From Frigoribacterium sp. MEB024 (GTDB lineage: Bacteria > Actinomycetota > Actinomycetes > Actinomycetales > Microbacteriaceae): a stretch of 55,145 nt of DNA. The position numbers and the translations under genes were made by a program. The DNA is taken from positions 1-55,145 of the forward strand of contig NZ_JXQZ01000013.1 in NCBI RefSeq assembly GCF_000878135.1, written 5' to 3'. Positions 33,925 to 40,878 of this stretch are shown in pieces. A model generated the notes under the pieces. That model saw only the letters and a program-made list of their open reading frames with translations. It had not been told where the DNA came from and made no database searches. The number at the start of each line of letters is the position of its first letter. Position 1 is the first letter of the stretch.

Positions 33925-35130
33925 ATGGGCACTCCCCGCCTCGTATCTGCCGACCCCGATTCCGGCAAGCTTCCCGACGTCGTCCTCAACAACCTCGACG
34001 CACGAACCACCGACGCTGTGAACGTGGTCAAGGGCACTCCTAGCTACGTGACAACGGACACCGCACGGGCCGCACGATTCAATCCCACCCAATCCGTGTT
34101 CAACCTCGACCCGACGAAACTTCGCACAGCTCGTGGCGCTTTCGCCAGGGCAGCCGCAGGAACCGGGGAAGCTCGCGTCGCGTTCCTCGGAGACAGCACC
34201 GTCGCGGGCAATGGCGCATCCCCCGGTGAGACGGATTGGCCGTCGTGGTTCCGTCGCATTCTCGCCCAGCGCGGCTACCCGATTGCCAACCCCGGGGCCA
34301 GCCAACTGAATAAGGACAGTGCCCTCCTGCAGGTCGACCCGCACATGGTGTTTGCTTCGACGGGTTGGACTCGACCCGTCGCCGCGTCCGGTCTCATGCA
34401 AGCGGCAGCATCAGGCGGGGCGGTCACCTACACCAGCCCCCACACCGGAACCGTCGTCAGGATCGGCCACAACGACTTCGGTGGCCCGTTCACTGTCCAG
34501 ATCGACGGGGGCACGGCGGTCACGGTCACGCCTGGCACGGGTGACACCGGTCGGGTGGTGCGCGAGTTCACGGGCCTGGCGAACACGACTCACGTCGTCG
34601 CGGTCACCGCCACCACGGGGAACGTCGCGCAGGTGTTCGACATCGAAGTTGGCTACCCAGCCGGCACAACCGGCGTCAGCTTTCGGAACCTCGGAATCGG
34701 CAGCACCACCATGGAGCAGGTCAACACCAACTCCAAGTTCGGCACCCTGCAAGTGGCTAGAGCGTTCAACCCGCACCTGGTGTTCATCTGCTCGGAAATC
34801 AACGGCCTTGGAGGTTCCTCACCCCGTCCGCTCGCCTCCTACAAAGCGGACACAAGTGCCGTCGTCACCGAGGCGCTTAGCTGGGGTGCAACCGTCGTCC
34901 TGGTGACCGCGAACCCGGTGCAAGGGCTGACTGACAATGGCAGCTATCAGCAGTACACGAACGCCCTCTACGAGGTTGCGCTCGAGAAGGGTGTCGCTCT
35001 GATCGACCACCAGGCGCGGTGGACGTGGGCGGCACTCCAAGCCGCGACACTCATGGCCGACACCGCACACCCCAACCCTGCCGGATACCGAGAGCTTGCC
35101 CTGACCAACATCGGGGCGCTCGGGCTCTAA
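33925..35130 (+). CDS. SGNH-fold esterase, phage tail-associated type
   Basis: 401 residues from the ATG at 33925 (AAAGGACAAACC upstream). A short N-terminal part (PRLVSADPDSGKLPDVVLNN) is like the attachment region of phage receptor-binding proteins. The SGNH domain has AFLGDSTVAGNG with the nucleophile Ser, a central beta-rich insertion (YTSPHTGTVVRIGHNDFGG), and a C-terminal Asp/His pair in ADTAHPNPAGYREL. It would remove acetyl or acyl groups from a surface glycan during phage attachment. In the element it sits after the tape measure, where a tail-fibre gene is expected. Confidence 0.85.
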   Translation: MGTPRLVSADPDSGKLPDVVLNNLDARTTDAVNVVKGTPSYVTTDTARAARFNPTQSVFNLDPTKLRTARGAFARAAAGTGEARVAFLGDSTVAGNGASPGETDWPSWFRRILAQRGYPIANPGASQLNKDSALLQVDPHMVFASTGWTRPVAASGLMQAAASGGAVTYTSPHTGTVVRIGHNDFGGPFTVQIDGGTAVTVTPGTGDTGRVVREFTGLANTTHVVAVTATTGNVAQVFDIEVGYPAGTTGVSFRNLGIGSTTMEQVNTNSKFGTLQVARAFNPHLVFICSEINGLGGSSPRPLASYKADTSAVVTEALSWGATVVLVTANPVQGLTDNGSYQQYTNALYEVALEKGVALIDHQARWTWAALQAATLMADTAHPNPAGYRELALTNIGALGL

Positions 35131-35212
35131 TTGGTCCGGACGGCGACGTCTAACCCGCTGTCCGGGCGTAACAACCAGGCCGCGTCTGCTGGTCCGTGAC
35201 GATGTTCTGAGT

Positions 35213-35290
35213 TAAAATACAGGCGAGGAACGACGACCTCATCGGTTGTGGCCTCTCACGGTTGGGGAACCGTGAGAGGCCATTCGTCGT
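35213..35290 (+). ncRNA. Candidate small leader RNA with a strong hairpin
   Basis: TAAAAT (35213-35218) is a good -10 box in an otherwise GC-rich gap. A perfect 14-bp stem (35250-35263 with 35268-35281, loop GGGG) lies about 30 bases downstream, and a further 7-bp outer pairing (ACGACGA with TCGTCGT) surrounds it. This could be a short RNA or a leader attenuator of the ImmA-type gene at 35531. The remainder of 35,131-35,530 has no convincing gene; an open frame from a GTG at 35414 runs into the peptidase gene. Confidence 0.45.
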
Positions 35291-35530
35291 CAAAGCCCGA
35301 GCTAGGCCCCATGTCGCGTCGTCACACGACATTGGTTGGCGCGACCTCCTCAGGACGAAGCGAGTTGCAACCAGAGCCCGTTCGAGCAGCGCCTATCCAT
35401 CGAAAGGTCGATTGTGGCTAAAATCAAACGCCCCAGGATGCGCCGACGCGCCGCATGGGGAACCGACGCAAACCGGTCGGTTCATTACCGTTCAGCACAC
35501 GTGAGAACAGACCCCGTAGAGGACCGAACG

Positions 35531-36055
35531 ATGACCCTTCCAAGTGAATTCGGGTCCATTCGCGAACTGCGCCGGAATGCCAGCGAATTGGCTGAGGCGC
35601 TCCTCGAGGCAAATTGGCCCGAGAACTCATACCCAGTGGACCCAATACTCATAGCGAACCGGGTGGGAGTTGAAACGTTCTCCGCTCAGCTCGGCAACGA
35701 CGTTTTTGGAATGTTGGTCAAGCCAGCAGGGTCGGGGCGTCCTCAAATATTCCTTGATGCAGACCAGCCTGCTAACCGTTTTCGTTTCACGGCAGCTCAC
35801 GAACTGGGGCACTACGTCGACCGCAGCAGTCGCCTCGACGGCGACATGGCCTACATCGACAAGCGAAGCGACAACGACCGGGGAAACGCCGAAGAGATCT
35901 GGGCAAACGAGTTCGCAGGGAACCTACTGATGCCTCGCGCGATTATCCAGCAGCTTGAAAGTGAAGGGTTGTCACAGTTCCAGATTGCCGACCAGCTCGG
36001 CGTCTCCTTCGATGCCCTGAAGTATCGCTTGCGCATGCTTGCTAACGCGGCGTGA
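35531..36055 (+). CDS. ImmA/IrrE-family zinc metallopeptidase
   Basis: 174 residues from the ATG at 35531 (GAGG nine bases upstream). An alternative GTG at 35414, also with a ribosome-binding site, would add 39 basic residues. The metallopeptidase motif is AAHELGHYVD (HExxH), and ANEFAGNLLMPRAIIQQ carries the third zinc ligand (Glu). The end, FQIADQLGVSFDALKYRLRM, is the usual ImmA closing helix pair. ImmA of ICEBs1 cleaves the element repressor to trigger excision; a similar antirepressor role is plausible here, with the XRE repressor as target. The adjacent overlapping gene could be its partner. Confidence 0.88.
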   Translation: MTLPSEFGSIRELRRNASELAEALLEANWPENSYPVDPILIANRVGVETFSAQLGNDVFGMLVKPAGSGRPQIFLDADQPANRFRFTAAHELGHYVDRSSRLDGDMAYIDKRSDNDRGNAEEIWANEFAGNLLMPRAIIQQLESEGLSQFQIADQLGVSFDALKYRLRMLANAA

Positions 36056-36453
36056 AGATGGATCGGGAGGATGACGACGCCGTTCCGAAACAGCCCGCGT
36101 CGAGTACTACTCCCGAGGATGTCTATCAGGTCCTAAATGACCACGAGGACGGCGTCGAAGGGGCGCGCCCCCTTCAGCAAATGCCAACTCAACCGGGTCC
36201 AGGGGAACCAAAAGAGCCGGGGTTCAGCTTTCTTCAGTCGCTCCTAAGGCGCACCCTATTCTTCGACTATTTCGTTCATGTGAGCGACCATGTGCATGCC
36301 GCGACGAAGAAAGATCAACGGGTGGCTCGGCTTAGGCGTCAGCACCGAGTTTTTTATGGAGCGGTCATCCTTCTCGACCTTCTCGTGCGACTTGTTACGG
36401 CAGCTGGCCTTACGGCAGCAGCTTTTTATGCAATATACAAGACGCTAATGTGA
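36052..36453 (+). CDS. Unknown protein with C-terminal membrane helix
   Basis: 133 residues from a GTG that overlaps the peptidase stop codon (GTGA). The first 70 residues are polar and Pro-rich; FFDYFVHVSDHVHAATKKDQ follows, and a hydrophobic stretch with VILLDLLVRLVTAAGLTAAAF spans about 100-128. It resembles a membrane-anchored effector or sensor. Tight overlap with an ImmA-type peptidase gene suggests they work together. Not recognised. Confidence 0.65.
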   Translation: MKMDREDDDAVPKQPASSTTPEDVYQVLNDHEDGVEGARPLQQMPTQPGPGEPKEPGFSFLQSLLRRTLFFDYFVHVSDHVHAATKKDQRVARLRRQHRVFYGAVILLDLLVRLVTAAGLTAAAFYAIYKTLM

Positions 36454-36486
36454 TCAGGTTGATTAATGACGCCGCATGGGCTGCTA

Positions 36487-36813
36487 TCAGTGGTCGGGCT
36501 CAGGGTTGGACCGGCTGATGAGGTCGCGGATCTCGGGTAGATGCTGAAGCATCCAAGCGACGGCGCTGTTCAGGCTGTCGAACTCGCGCAGCCATGGCCG
36601 ACGCCCTGAAGCGTCCCGGCAGAAGGCATAGCAGTGGTAGCGAGGGCCATTGCCGGCTGAGCGTGCGGTGACCCAACCAAGCGGCGGACCAGGCTTGACC
36701 TGGACGACCCAGAAGCCATGAGCACCAGGCGTTGGTGCGTGCGCATGGGGATGGCTCGGCACGGGTCTATTCAGGGCTGACCTTGCCGCTTCGCCACTTC
36801 CTCGCACACCCAT
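36487..36813 (-). CDS. Unknown small cargo protein
   Basis: 108 residues, possibly shorter because the first about 30 residues are Pro/His-rich and no ribosome-binding site is clear. The core reads FWVVQVKPGPPLGWVTARSA and RPWLREFDSLNSAVAWMLQH, a plausible small alpha/beta fold with Trp and Tyr conserved in type. No family recognised. It is read against the ImmA-type gene pair. Confidence 0.5.
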   Translation of the reverse strand: MGVRGSGEAARSALNRPVPSHPHAHAPTPGAHGFWVVQVKPGPPLGWVTARSAGNGPRYHCYAFCRDASGRRPWLREFDSLNSAVAWMLQHLPEIRDLISRSNPEPDH

Positions 36814-36958
36814 GCGTGAATGATCACTCCGACCGCCGACGCCGCATCACAAGACGAGTCATCCCGACCAGTGCAAGCTTCCGCCTTACTCGCTCAAGTG
36901 GCCTGAGTCCAGCTCGGGACAACCCCTTGAGCGAGAGGCGCGCCATGCCTGGGCGATG

Positions 36959-37696
36959 CTATTTCGTAATGTCTTCGCCTGCAGCCTTGGCCTTACGCTC
37001 GGCAGCGGTGCGGACCCCTTCTGGTAGCTGCATGAAGAGACGCTCGGCCTCGGCTGGCTTCGTAATCAGCTCATCGACTAGCTCATTGATAGCCGAGAAG
37101 ATGACGTCCGCAATACCTGCTTCTGAACTCGCGTCGAGGTACAGGGCCACAAGCTCAGCCTCCTCGTCGGTGCCGTGGAGCGCGTCGTTACCTATGTAGC
37201 GGAGGACCGTCAGGTTGCGAGCGAGGGCACTACTTACTTTCGGAGCTAGGCGAGCGATCCGCTCATCAAGTCGCGCCTTGGCAGGGGCCTCATCATCCAG
37301 TGTGCGTAACAGGCGTTCCAGGCTTGCGCGCGCAAGAGCCGCACTTGCCCGCCTCGACAGCGGGGCTACAAGACGGGCCTCCTCGTACAATTCGCGAACA
37401 TTCGCAGGCATATCACGGTGCGCGAGCGGACCATCTGCCTCTCGCGGCCAGATCATCACGTCGCCATGCCAGATGCTGAGTCGATCACAGTTGGTGCAGC
37501 GGCAGCCTGACATTGATTGCCGCACACTAACTCCTGGTTCTATCTCGACCATATCCCCGAGCTCGGTCCAAGAATTCCGCTGGAGGGCCTTGGCTGGCAT
37601 CCATGTCATCGAGCTATACACACCACAGAAGGGGCATACAAAGGCCTTCGAGTCGATTTTAGGACGAGTGTCTATCGACGGCGTTACATCTGACAC
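36959..37696 (-). CDS. DUF4145 protein with zinc-ribbon
   Basis: 245 residues from a GTG at 37696 with GGAGC upstream; an open frame to 37768 lacks such a site. Two cysteine pairs, CPFCG near residue 20 and CTNCD near 67, form a zinc ribbon. The DUF4145 signature is RELYEEARLVAPLSRRASAA and LARASLERLLRTL (about 100-133), followed by helices. DUF4145 proteins often accompany restriction or other defence genes, but their activity is unknown. The gene and its neighbour on the minus strand form a low-G+C cargo segment. Confidence 0.8.
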   Translation of the reverse strand: MSDVTPSIDTRPKIDSKAFVCPFCGVYSSMTWMPAKALQRNSWTELGDMVEIEPGVSVRQSMSGCRCTNCDRLSIWHGDVMIWPREADGPLAHRDMPANVRELYEEARLVAPLSRRASAALARASLERLLRTLDDEAPAKARLDERIARLAPKVSSALARNLTVLRYIGNDALHGTDEEAELVALYLDASSEAGIADVIFSAINELVDELITKPAEAERLFMQLPEGVRTAAERKAKAAGEDITK

Positions 37697-37710
37697 TTGG
37701 TGCTCCAGTC

Positions 37711-38316
37711 CTAGTAATCGAGGAAAGATTCGACGAGCGGTGCGCCGTTCGAGCCGACGACCGTGCATTCGACAGTGGCACGACGTTCCGCCCCGAAAGC
37801 GTTGGTGATGTCAGCGCCGGCCTTGAGGAACCACTTGTCGTCGACAATCTGACTCGTGCCATCGATCAACCAGTCGCCATCCCAGCCGTAGACATACGTG
37901 TCCTTGCCGTACTGGTCGCACGCGGTTACGGCCCAGCCAGCGTCAAGACCGCCACTCGTGATGGTCGGCTCAGCAGGCTGCACTGGTGCCGCAGCAGGTG
38001 CGGTCGTGGAGCTGGTCTCACTCGGCTCCGGCGACTCGTCAGTGCCAGGCTTGCTCACGCTTAGGACGACCGTCTCGCCCTCTTCAAGAGGGGAGCCAGC
38101 AGAAGGGGCCATGCTGTCCACGTTCCAGTTCGACCGTACAAAGACGTGATCGTCACCAGCGTCGAACTCGACCTCGTAATCCTCCAGGGCGTCCTCAGCG
38201 GCCGCTCCATCCATCCCAATAACATCCGGCACCCGCGGCAAGGGGGCAGGCTCCGAACAGCCCGCCAGGACGAGCATGAGGCATGCGACGACGCCAGCAG
38301 TGATGGTCTTTTTCAA
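37711..38316 (-). CDS. PASTA-domain lipoprotein
   Basis: 201 residues from a TTG start at 38316 (GAGGGGGAACC upstream). The signal peptide TAGVVACLMLVLAGCSEP ends in the lipobox LAGC. A PASTA domain follows at about 28-92 (RVPDVIGMDGAAAEDALEDY, then GSPLEEGETVVLSVSK), then a Ser/Thr/Pro spacer and a C-terminal domain with CDQYGKDTYVYGWDGDWLID. PASTA domains bind muropeptides or mediate protein contacts at the cell wall. As element cargo it might alter the surface, for example against phage adsorption; that is inference. Confidence 0.8.
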   Translation of the reverse strand: MKKTITAGVVACLMLVLAGCSEPAPLPRVPDVIGMDGAAAEDALEDYEVEFDAGDDHVFVRSNWNVDSMAPSAGSPLEEGETVVLSVSKPGTDESPEPSETSSTTAPAAAPVQPAEPTITSGGLDAGWAVTACDQYGKDTYVYGWDGDWLIDGTSQIVDDKWFLKAGADITNAFGAERRATVECTVVGSNGAPLVESFLDY

Positions 38317-38507
38317 GGTTCCCCCTCAGCCGCAACAACCGTCGCGAGCGTCATGACTATAGGGATGACAGACCCTCAAGTCGAGTTCGCGGGCTACCCG
38401 CCGATCTGACGCACTCCGTGTGTGAAAAGGCACTATGCCGCCCGAGGGCCGTGCAGACGCGGGGGGAGGGGGTCGTGCCCGGCTCTCCGTCGTCACACGA
38501 GTGGCCA

Positions 38508-38532
38508 GATCTGAGTAGCTACTAGTCAGATC
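38508..38532. promoter_or_regulatory. 25-bp interrupted palindrome upstream of the right integrase
   Basis: Arms GATCTGA (38508-38514) and TCAGATC (38526-38532) flank an inner GTAGCTAC palindrome. It lies 90 bases ahead of the integrase start at 38622 and may be an operator or recombinase site. The rest of the 38,317-38,621 gap shows no gene. Confidence 0.5.
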
Positions 38533-38621
38533 GACATGGTTGGCACTCACACCTGGTTTTGATGTTTCTTGCGCGCCGTAACAAGGCAATTCGAGGCGGA
38601 TTGAGCCCCTTAGATCGGGGC

Positions 38622-39893
38622 ATGAGAAGAGCAAAGGGAACCGGCACCATCAGTCGTGTGCCCGCCGATGACACCCTCCCCCTCCGGTTCTGGCAAGCGG
38701 CCCTCGAGCTGCCCCCCTCACCGGAGGGCAAGCGACAACGGCAAGTCTTTCGCTGCAAGGACAGGGCAGTCGCACTGCGGGCGCTTGAGTTGGCCATTCA
38801 TACCAGGGATAGCGCTATACGCCGGCCCAAGGTCCCCGCCCTGTTGGTGACGCCCCCGCTCGTTCCGAGTGGCAGCACGGGTGAGTGGTTGCGCTACTGG
38901 CTGGTGGAGATAGCAGGTCGGGAGGTCAAGCCTCGGACTGCGGCGAACTATCAGAGCACGGTGCGCAACCATCTTCTGCCTCAGGTTGGGCAGGTCCCAC
39001 TTGTTGAGCTGAGCGCGGCAGACGTCAGGGGCGTCACGAGCGCCGTCCTCGACAAAGGACTCTCGTCGACCACCGCGCTACACGCTTACCGTGTTCTCGC
39101 CATAGCTCTCGCCGCTGCTCATCGAGAGGGGCACACGTATCGGGATGCAGCCAAGCAGGTCCGTCCTCCTCGGAAGACGCGGCCTGACCTTGCGGTCCTT
39201 ACGGCAGCCCATGCTCGGACCATCATCGATGCCTCCCGTAGTGACCGTCTCGGGTCGCGGTGGGCGGCGGCGCTGCTGACGGGTGCCAGGCAGGGTGAGC
39301 TTCTAGGACTCGAGCTAGACCGCGTTGGTGACTCGCTTGACCTGTCGTGGCAGTTGCAGCGACTGACCTGGACACACGGATGTGGCGGCAGGTGCGGGTG
39401 GAATCGAGGGGCCGACTGCCCTGACAAGCGCGTAGTCGCGCCTGCGGGCTTCGAGAGCCGTCACCTCACCGGGGGGCTGTGGTTGACCCGTCCGAAGTCG
39501 GCAGCGGGGTGGAGGCAGGTGCCTCTCGTCGGCTCCCTCCGCGTTGCTTTCGAGGCGAGGCGCGAGCTGGCCATGACTGAGGCCAATCCGCACGGACTGA
39601 TGTGGACCGCATCGGGTGTGACGGGCGCGCCTATCGACCCCTCCGTGGACAATCGTGCGTGGAAGATCTCGCTCCGTGGATTGCAGGTGCCTCAGGCCCG
39701 TTTGCATGACGCTCGGCACGCCGCGGTCACCCTGTTCTATGAGGCCGGAGTTCCCGAAGTCCTGGCCATGGACATCGTTGGTCACTCAACTACTGCGATG
39801 ACTCGGGCTTACAGGTCGACGGGAGAGACGGCGCGGCTAGGGCAAGCCTTGATGAGCCTGCAAGCCCTCGTCGAGGGGGCTGGCGACGACTAG
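38622..39893 (+). CDS. Tyrosine integrase with cysteine insert, right end
   Basis: 423 residues from ATG 38622; the frame is open to 38559. An N-terminal arm region (KGTGTISRVPADDTLPLRF) precedes the SAM-like domain (STGEWLRYWLVEIAGREVKP) and the catalytic domain: Arg in LLTGARQGELLGL, HDARHAAVTLFYEAG (His-x-x-Arg), IVGHSTTAMT and the nucleophile Tyr397 in RAYRST. A cysteine cluster, HGCGGRCGWNRGADCPD, interrupts the domain as in integrases of some actinobacterial integrative elements. It reads toward the right junction. It is clearly different from the left integrase, so the element may be composite. Confidence 0.93.
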   Translation: MRRAKGTGTISRVPADDTLPLRFWQAALELPPSPEGKRQRQVFRCKDRAVALRALELAIHTRDSAIRRPKVPALLVTPPLVPSGSTGEWLRYWLVEIAGREVKPRTAANYQSTVRNHLLPQVGQVPLVELSAADVRGVTSAVLDKGLSSTTALHAYRVLAIALAAAHREGHTYRDAAKQVRPPRKTRPDLAVLTAAHARTIIDASRSDRLGSRWAAALLTGARQGELLGLELDRVGDSLDLSWQLQRLTWTHGCGGRCGWNRGADCPDKRVVAPAGFESRHLTGGLWLTRPKSAAGWRQVPLVGSLRVAFEARRELAMTEANPHGLMWTASGVTGAPIDPSVDNRAWKISLRGLQVPQARLHDARHAAVTLFYEAGVPEVLAMDIVGHSTTAMTRAYRSTGETARLGQALMSLQALVEGAGDD

Positions 39894-39910
39894 CGCCACG
39901 TGTTCAGGGC

Positions 39911-39932
39911 TTGCCCACAAAATGCCCACAAC
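39911..39932. repeat. Right copy of the 22-bp repeat, candidate arm site
   Basis: TTGCCCACA followed by AAATGCCCACAAC, 18 bases after the integrase stop codon and 99 bases before attR. It matches the left copy at 25193-25214 in the same orientation. Confidence 0.55.
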
Positions 39933-40031
39933 TGCTAAGACCGAACGGCCGAGTGGCAAACCGAATTGCGTCCGTAGAACCCGTAAGTAAGGGCACTTAG
40001 GTATTGATTGACCTAAGCGGACGCTGCTGGG

Positions 40032-40057
40032 GTGGGTTCGAATCCCACGCCCTCCGC
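40032..40057 (+). other. attR: right attachment core
   Basis: Exact 26-base copy of the tRNA-Ser 3' end at 25108-25133. The 5' part of the tRNA is absent here, so this is an attachment remnant rather than a tRNA gene. Confidence 0.88.
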
Positions 40058-40249
40058 CAGACGGGTCGAACGTTCCGCACCGCGCCCCGGAGGGCGCCGA
40101 CCGGGCGGACGCGTCGCTGGCGCGCCGCGGGGTTCGAATCCCACGCCCTCCGCCAGACGGGTCGACCGTTCCGCACCGCGCCCCGGAGGGCGCCGACCGG
40201 GCGGACGCGTCGCTGGCGCGCCGCGGGGTTCGAATCCCACGCCCTCCGC
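40035..40249 (+). repeat. 96-bp tandem repeat containing tRNA-Ser 3' ends
   Basis: A 96-base unit starting GGTTCGAATC at 40035 is repeated at 40131 with one mismatch, and its first 23 bases appear a third time at 40227-40249. Each unit begins with the tRNA-Ser T-arm and acceptor end. This looks like serial duplication of the attachment site next to the inserted element. No gene is seen in the 39,894-40,300 gap. Confidence 0.88.
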
Positions 40250-40300
40250 GACGCGAGGCGGGGCCGGTGACCCGGCCCGCGCCTCCTGGGGTGGACGGGG

Positions 40301-40600
40301 TTAGGCCTTGGCGGCGGCGTAGGTGGCGAAGGCCTCACCGATCAGGGTGCTGAGGTCGCGCCAGGTCGTGTCGTCGACCGAGACCGCGGAGTCGCCGTCG
40401 ACGAAGCCCGCGTGCTTGTGCAGCACGTCCGAGCCGACCGCGGGGAGCACGAAGAAGTCGCGGGTCCAGTCGTCGGTGTCGGCGATGACGGGGGCGCGGT
40501 ACCAGTCGAGGTAGCCGTCGAAGACGTCGTTGCGCTCGTCGCCCTTGAGCCAGGTCTCGACCGAGTCCCGCCACGCGTCTCGGTTGGTCTCGCCGTTCAT
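40301..40600 (-). CDS. Small unknown acidic protein
   Basis: 99 residues from ATG 40600 with GGAGGACC directly upstream. The sequence contains WRDSVETWLKGDERNDVFDG, YLDWYRAPVIADTDDW and the C-terminal helix LIGEAFATYAAAKA. Not recognised as a named family. It diverges from the GH6 gene and is the first chromosomal gene after the element and its repeats. Confidence 0.7.
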   Translation of the reverse strand: MNGETNRDAWRDSVETWLKGDERNDVFDGYLDWYRAPVIADTDDWTRDFFVLPAVGSDVLHKHAGFVDGDSAVSVDDTTWRDLSTLIGEAFATYAAAKA

Positions 40601-40878
40601 GTGGTCCTCCGGGGCCTGGTGCGTGCGGGAGCGTCCGCGACCGCCGGTCCAGTGTCCCAGGTCCGTCACCGCGAGGGCCGTCGCGAGGGCCGACCCGGCG
40701 GCGGTGCGCCTCGGCCCGTGGCCCCCGAAGTGGAACGCCCCGTCCCCCCGAACAGGGACTGAACGCGACCGCGCCCCCGTGTTGCACTGTTCGAGCCTCC
40801 CCCTGCGACCCCGCAGCGGTCGGCACCCCGGGTGGGCCGAACACCGCCCGGGCCCCCGACACTCCAGGACCGACACCC

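Larger units (their letters stand above)
25134..40057. mobile_element. Integrated phage-like or satellite-like element, about 14.9 kb
   Basis: Bounded by the 26-bp repeat of the tRNA-Ser 3' end. Contents in order: integrase, XRE repressor, excisionase-like gene, small early genes, RepA-like ATPase, small HTH genes, two unknown structural-region genes, tail tape-measure protein, SGNH esterase, ImmA/IrrE peptidase with membrane partner, DUF4145 protein, PASTA lipoprotein, second integrase. No terminase, portal, capsid, tail tube, holin or lysin was recognised. G+C is visibly lower than in the flanks, most of all at 35.5-38.6 kb, and the chromosomal GCGCCTCCTG word is absent. It may be a decayed prophage, a satellite that uses a helper's capsid, or two elements accreted at one site. 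Confidence 0.88.

Noticed and set aside
40131-40249. Possible tandem tRNA-Ser genes
   Set aside because: Only the T-arm and acceptor 3' side are repeated; no anticodon arm or 5' acceptor strand exists in these units.
40035-40249. Possible CRISPR array
   Set aside because: Units are 96 bp and nearly identical over their whole length, with no repeat-spacer alternation and no cas genes in the window.
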